Source of the DNA: Hydrogenophaga sp. A37
GTDB lineage: Bacteria; Pseudomonadota; Gammaproteobacteria; Burkholderiales; Burkholderiaceae_C
NCBI RefSeq assembly: GCF_002001205.1
Contig: NZ_MUNZ01000062.1
Location: 34,928-98,927 of the forward strand
Direction of reading: 5' to 3'
DNA length: 64,000 bases
How positions within the stretch are numbered: position 1 is the first letter of the stretch; each line of letters starts with the position of its first letter. This document shows, piece by piece, positions 61,388-64,000 of this stretch. The position numbers and the translations under genes were made by a program. The notes under the pieces are model-generated. The model searched no databases. It worked only from the letters and a program-made list of their open reading frames with translations, and was not told where the DNA came from.

Positions 61388-61852
61388 ATGCCAGCTGCCC
61401 TTCGCCCCGAGGCCCTGAGCCGCCGGTGGCTCGTGCGCTGGGTGCTGGTACTGTGCATGGCCTTGGCTGCATCCGCGGGCGCAGCGGGCGAGCTGCCCGA
61501 TGCCCAGGCGAAGGCCGTGCGCGCCGTGGTGCAGGCACAGCTCGACGCCTTTGCCAACGACGACGCTGAACGCGCCTTCTCCTACGCCGCGCCCAGCCTT
61601 CACGAGTTGTTCGGCGACGCCTCCACCTTCATGGCCATGGTGCAAGGCCAATACGGCATGCTCGTGAAACCCGAGTCGGTGCTGTTCCTGATCCCCGAAT
61701 CCGTCCACGACGACGTGATTCAAGAGGTGCTGCTGCGCGACAGCGCGGGCCGCCTGTGGCGCGCGGCCTACCGGCTGGAGCTGACGGCCGAAAACGGCTG
61801 GCGCATCAACGGCTGCGCGGTGAGGCCGGACGACGGCAGGTCGTCGGCCTGA
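61388..61852 (+). CDS. DUF4864-like exported protein
   Basis: 154 residues with a signal peptide (WVLVLCMALAASAGAAG) and an NTF2-like region AVVQAQLDAFANDDAERAFS, which matches the DUF4864 pattern. Periplasmic, function unknown. Upstream 61234-61387 has no gene. Confidence 0.82.
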   Translation: MPAALRPEALSRRWLVRWVLVLCMALAASAGAAGELPDAQAKAVRAVVQAQLDAFANDDAERAFSYAAPSLHELFGDASTFMAMVQGQYGMLVKPESVLFLIPESVHDDVIQEVLLRDSAGRLWRAAYRLELTAENGWRINGCAVRPDDGRSSA

Positions 61853-61860
61853 ATGGAAGC

Positions 61861-61928
61861 CACCCCCGCCGCGCTGCGCGCGACCCCGCCAGGGGGCGAT
61901 GCGAGTGGCCCGGCGGAGCCGGTTCCAC
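61861..61928 (+). repeat. Triple-hairpin intergenic repeat, copy 4
   Basis: CACCCCCGCCGCGCTGCGCG, then CGACCCCGCCAGGGGGCGAT, then GGCCCGGCGGAGCCGGTTCC. Directly after the DUF4864-like gene and before the DUF2007-like gene. Confidence 0.85.
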
Positions 61929-61985
61929 CGCATCCTGGTTAAGGCATTTCGCGTCGGAACGCTGCCTTCCTACTACAGTGGCGCC

Positions 61986-62780
61986 ATGCAAAGCCTCTAC
62001 CAGCCCGCCAGCGCCGTCGAAGGCCACATGCTCGCCGACCTGCTGCGCCAGCAGGGCATCGAAGCCACCGTGCTGGGCGAGCACCTGCAAGGCGCCATCG
62101 GCGAGCTGCCCGCCGCCGGGCTGATCCGCCTCATGGTGGCGGAGGAAGACCACGCCCGGGCCCGCGAGATCATCGAGCGCTGGGAAGCCACCGCCGTGGT
62201 GGACCCGGTGCAGCGGCCGGCGCCCTCTGGTTCGCGCCACGTTGTCTGGGGCCTGGCCGGCCTGCTGATCGGCGGCGCGCTCTGCTTGGCCTGGCTGCGT
62301 GCGCCCACACGGGAGCTGGAGATGGACCGCAACAAGGACGGCATCGTCGACGAGCGCTGGGCCTATTCGCCGGCGGGGACACCGCTGGAAGGCGCGTTCG
62401 ACCGCAACTTCGATGGCCGCATGGATGTCCGGATGTTTTACGACACCAAGGGCATGGCCGTGCGCAGCGACAGCGACGACGATTTCGACGGCACGTTCGA
62501 GAGCCGCCACCAGCTCCGCTTCGGCGACGCCGTTCGCTCCGAGGTGGACACCGATGGCGACAAGCTCGTCGATCTGGTCGTGGGCTACCGCAACGGTGTG
62601 ATGGAAACGACGAGCTACCTCCAGCCCCTCACCGGGCAACCCACGCGGATTGAACACATGCGCCTGAGCCGCCTCGACCACGTCGACCGCGACACCGACC
62701 TTGACGGCACGCTGGACGCCCGGGACCACTACAACGCACTCGGGCAGGTGACGCGGTCGGAGCGGCTGGCGGCGCCATAA
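61986..62780 (+). CDS. DUF2007-domain membrane protein with calcium-loop-like repeats
   Basis: 264 residues. Residues 1-65 match the DUF2007 signal-transducing pattern (YQPASAVEGHMLADLLRQQG). One membrane helix follows (about 80-100), then an outer part with five Asp-rich loops (DRNKDGIVDE, DRNFDGRMDV, DSDDDFDGTFE, DTDGDKLVD, DTDLDGTLDA), each resembling an EF-hand or dockerin calcium loop. The combination is unusual. ATG at 61986. Confidence 0.8.
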   Translation: MQSLYQPASAVEGHMLADLLRQQGIEATVLGEHLQGAIGELPAAGLIRLMVAEEDHARAREIIERWEATAVVDPVQRPAPSGSRHVVWGLAGLLIGGALCLAWLRAPTRELEMDRNKDGIVDERWAYSPAGTPLEGAFDRNFDGRMDVRMFYDTKGMAVRSDSDDDFDGTFESRHQLRFGDAVRSEVDTDGDKLVDLVVGYRNGVMETTSYLQPLTGQPTRIEHMRLSRLDHVDRDTDLDGTLDARDHYNALGQVTRSERLAAP

Positions 62781-62807
62781 AGCCCAGATCGCCCACCGCC
62801 CCGCCGC

Positions 62808-63647
62808 TCAATCCACCAGCTGCGCGCTCAACGCCTGCAACTGCTCGCGCAGCGAAGCGTTCTCCGCCTCCAGCTCGGCCACCCGGCGGCGCAGCGCCTG
62901 CAGCGCGTCATCTGGCTCGCCGCCTTCGGCCTGAACCGGGGCGGCGTCAGCCGCTGCTTCCGGGTTTTCCTCCGGCTTGCGGCGCGATTCGCGCACGCGC
63001 TTGACCACCAGCTTGAGTTCATCCTTGCCGGCCAGCGCAGCGGCCTTCTGCTCTTCGGCGGGCAGGCTGGCCACCACGGCGGCGGCGTTGAGCGAGATCG
63101 CGCCGGCTTTCAGCGCCTCCACCAGCTCGGGCGCCGCCTGCTTCTGGATCTTCTCGATCATCACCACCTGGCCGCTGCTCAGGCGAGCCGCGCGGGCGAT
63201 GTCTTCGCGGGTCTTCAAGGGCTTCGGCGCAGGCGCTTCGACGGCGGCCGAACCGCCCGACCCGGTCACGTCTTCCGACTCAGCCAATGAAGAAGCCGGA
63301 GCCGCCGCCGAGGCGCGCCCGCGCCGCTCGGCCTCGATCTCGCGCCGGCGCAGCGCCAGCACGCCGCGCTGGAAGTCCGACACGCTGCGGCGCCCCAGGT
63401 GCTGGTCGATCATCCAGAGGTGCACGTCTTCCATCGACTGGAAGCGCGGGTTCTGCACCGTCTGGAACGGCAGGCCGTGCTTCTGGCAGATGCCATAGCG
63501 GTTGTGGCCGTCCACCAGCACGTCCCCCCAGAGCACCAGCGCATCGCGGCAGCCCTCGGCCAGCAGGCTGCGCTCCAGCGCGTCGTGCTCGTCGGGGGTC
63601 AGCGGGTCGATGTAGGCCTTGAGGTCGGCGTTGACGGTGATGTTCAT
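62808..63647 (-). CDS. ParB-like nuclease-domain protein
   Basis: 279 residues. A ParB/Spo0J-type N-terminal domain (DVLVDGHNRYGICQKHGLPF) is followed by an HTH-like region (TREDIARAARLSSGQVVMIE) and a C-terminal coiled coil (about 245-275). No ParA gene is adjacent, so a partition role is not certain; it may be a stray ParB-domain regulator. ATG at 63647. Confidence 0.85.
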   Translation of the reverse strand: MNITVNADLKAYIDPLTPDEHDALERSLLAEGCRDALVLWGDVLVDGHNRYGICQKHGLPFQTVQNPRFQSMEDVHLWMIDQHLGRRSVSDFQRGVLALRRREIEAERRGRASAAAPASSLAESEDVTGSGGSAAVEAPAPKPLKTREDIARAARLSSGQVVMIEKIQKQAAPELVEALKAGAISLNAAAVVASLPAEEQKAAALAGKDELKLVVKRVRESRRKPEENPEAAADAAPVQAEGGEPDDALQALRRRVAELEAENASLREQLQALSAQLVD

Positions 63648-63782
63648 GGGGTGGGGGTGTGGCAAATCAGACAAAGGGGCGGGATTGTAGAGTGGCACCC
63701 TGAACCGGCTGGCACCCCGCCAGATCGCCGCCGCGCCGACAACACGCAGGCCGCTCAAGCAGAACAAACGAAGGGAGCCCCA

Positions 63783-64000
63783 TTGATCGACCCCACCGAC
63801 TGGTTTGACACCCCTAAAGGCCTCGTGCTCGGCGTGCTGCGGGTGCTCTGGTGGCTGGCCATGGACCTGCTCATCCAGACCGTGGGCTGGTCGATCGGCT
63901 GGTGCGTGCTGCGGGTGCTGACCCTGGGAAACTACCCGGAGGAGCGGCTGGGCGGGGTGGATGAAGCCGGAACCTACACAGCGTTCGTGGTGGAGGTGGT
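63783..64000 (+). CDS. Small membrane protein (partial, cut by right edge)
   Basis: First 72 residues seen: MIDPTDWFDTPKGLVLGVLR, then hydrophobic helices (LWWLAMDLLIQTVGWSIGWC). Start TTG at 63783 with AGGGAG 7 bases upstream. Divergent from the ParB-like gene; function unknown. Confidence 0.7.
   Translation, partial: MIDPTDWFDTPKGLVLGVLRVLWWLAMDLLIQTVGWSIGWCVLRVLTLGNYPEERLGGVDEAGTYTAFVVEV

Noticed and set aside
62808..63647. Plasmid partition (parAB) locus
   Set aside because: The ParB-like gene has no adjacent ParA and no parS-like repeats; the context is ordinary chromosome.
1..64000. CRISPR arrays, tRNA, rRNA, insertion sequences with transposase
   Set aside because: No regular spaced repeats, no tRNA or rRNA signature and no transposase or integrase frame was seen by eye on either strand.

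Overview
The window is high-GC chromosomal DNA of a betaproteobacterium. The best match is a hydrogen-oxidising Burkholderiales of the Comamonadaceae (Hydrogenophaga-like). This rests on the membrane-bound [NiFe]-hydrogenase operon, whose gene order follows the Ralstonia/Cupriavidus hox-hyp operon, and on a Bug-type solute receptor and many LysR regulators. The genus is an inference.

1-12.8 kb, all minus strand: one long hydrogenase operon, hoxK-hoxG-hupE-hoxZ-(HigA-like gene)-hoxM-hoxL-hoxO-hoxQ-hoxR-hoxT-hoxV-hypA-hypB-hypF1-hypC-hypD, cut by the left edge inside hypD. The small subunit has all six cysteines of the O2-tolerant proximal cluster. A sigma-54-type promoter lies about 70 bp upstream of hoxK. 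Departures from the Ralstonia order are hupE and a lone XRE gene inside the operon. HypF is a short form with only the carbamoyltransferase domain, and HypB has a His-rich insertion inside its G domain.

13-25.5 kb: ordinary mixed genes. These are two intradiol-dioxygenase-like exported proteins (one without its iron-binding histidines), an OmpR/EnvZ-type two-component pair, a GMC oxidoreductase divergent from a LysR regulator, an OafA/SGNH acyltransferase, an AAA ATPase followed by a NADAR protein, a glyoxalase-fold protein and an unrecognised protein.

25.6-47 kb: a low-molecular-weight phosphatase, then about 20 kb of minus-strand catabolic genes. They encode a DUF1302/DUF1329/Ycf48-like/MMPL envelope module, a C-C hydrolase, an extradiol-type VOC protein, a Rieske ferredoxin, an FAD hydroxylase, an MFS transporter, a cyclase, a cupin, an FAH-family hydrolase, a DenD-like dehydrogenase, a LysR regulator, an ornithine cyclodeaminase-like protein, a DHDPS-family aldolase, an aldehyde dehydrogenase and a Bug receptor. 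A divergent LysR gene sits at the upstream end. The set looks like uptake and ring degradation of a hydrophobic cyclic compound; the substrate is not identifiable here.

48-57.4 kb: an accessory region built from modules separated by broken copies of ordinary genes. An intact acyl-CoA thioesterase gene at 48.0 kb recurs as a fragment at 53.2 kb, a fragment at 55.0 kb and a frameshifted copy at 56.9-57.4 kb. The last two share 107 bp that differ at one base. LysR-tail and Bug-tail fragments lie at the junctions. Between them sit an AT-rich GNAT / ImmA-IrrE / T4-beta-like / sce7726 nuclease-like module (49.8-52.9 kb), an AraC-VOC-membrane operon, and an XRE-ImmA/PIN pair. The AT-rich module is the best candidate here for a little-described, possibly anti-phage, system.

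57.5-64 kb: core-like genes (LysE exporter, WYL regulator, PHB-depolymerase-type esterase, RHH regulator, two small hypothetical proteins, ParB-like protein and the start of a membrane protein). A family of about 70-bp triple-hairpin intergenic repeats is present at 15.4, 58.3, 59.4 and 61.9 kb.
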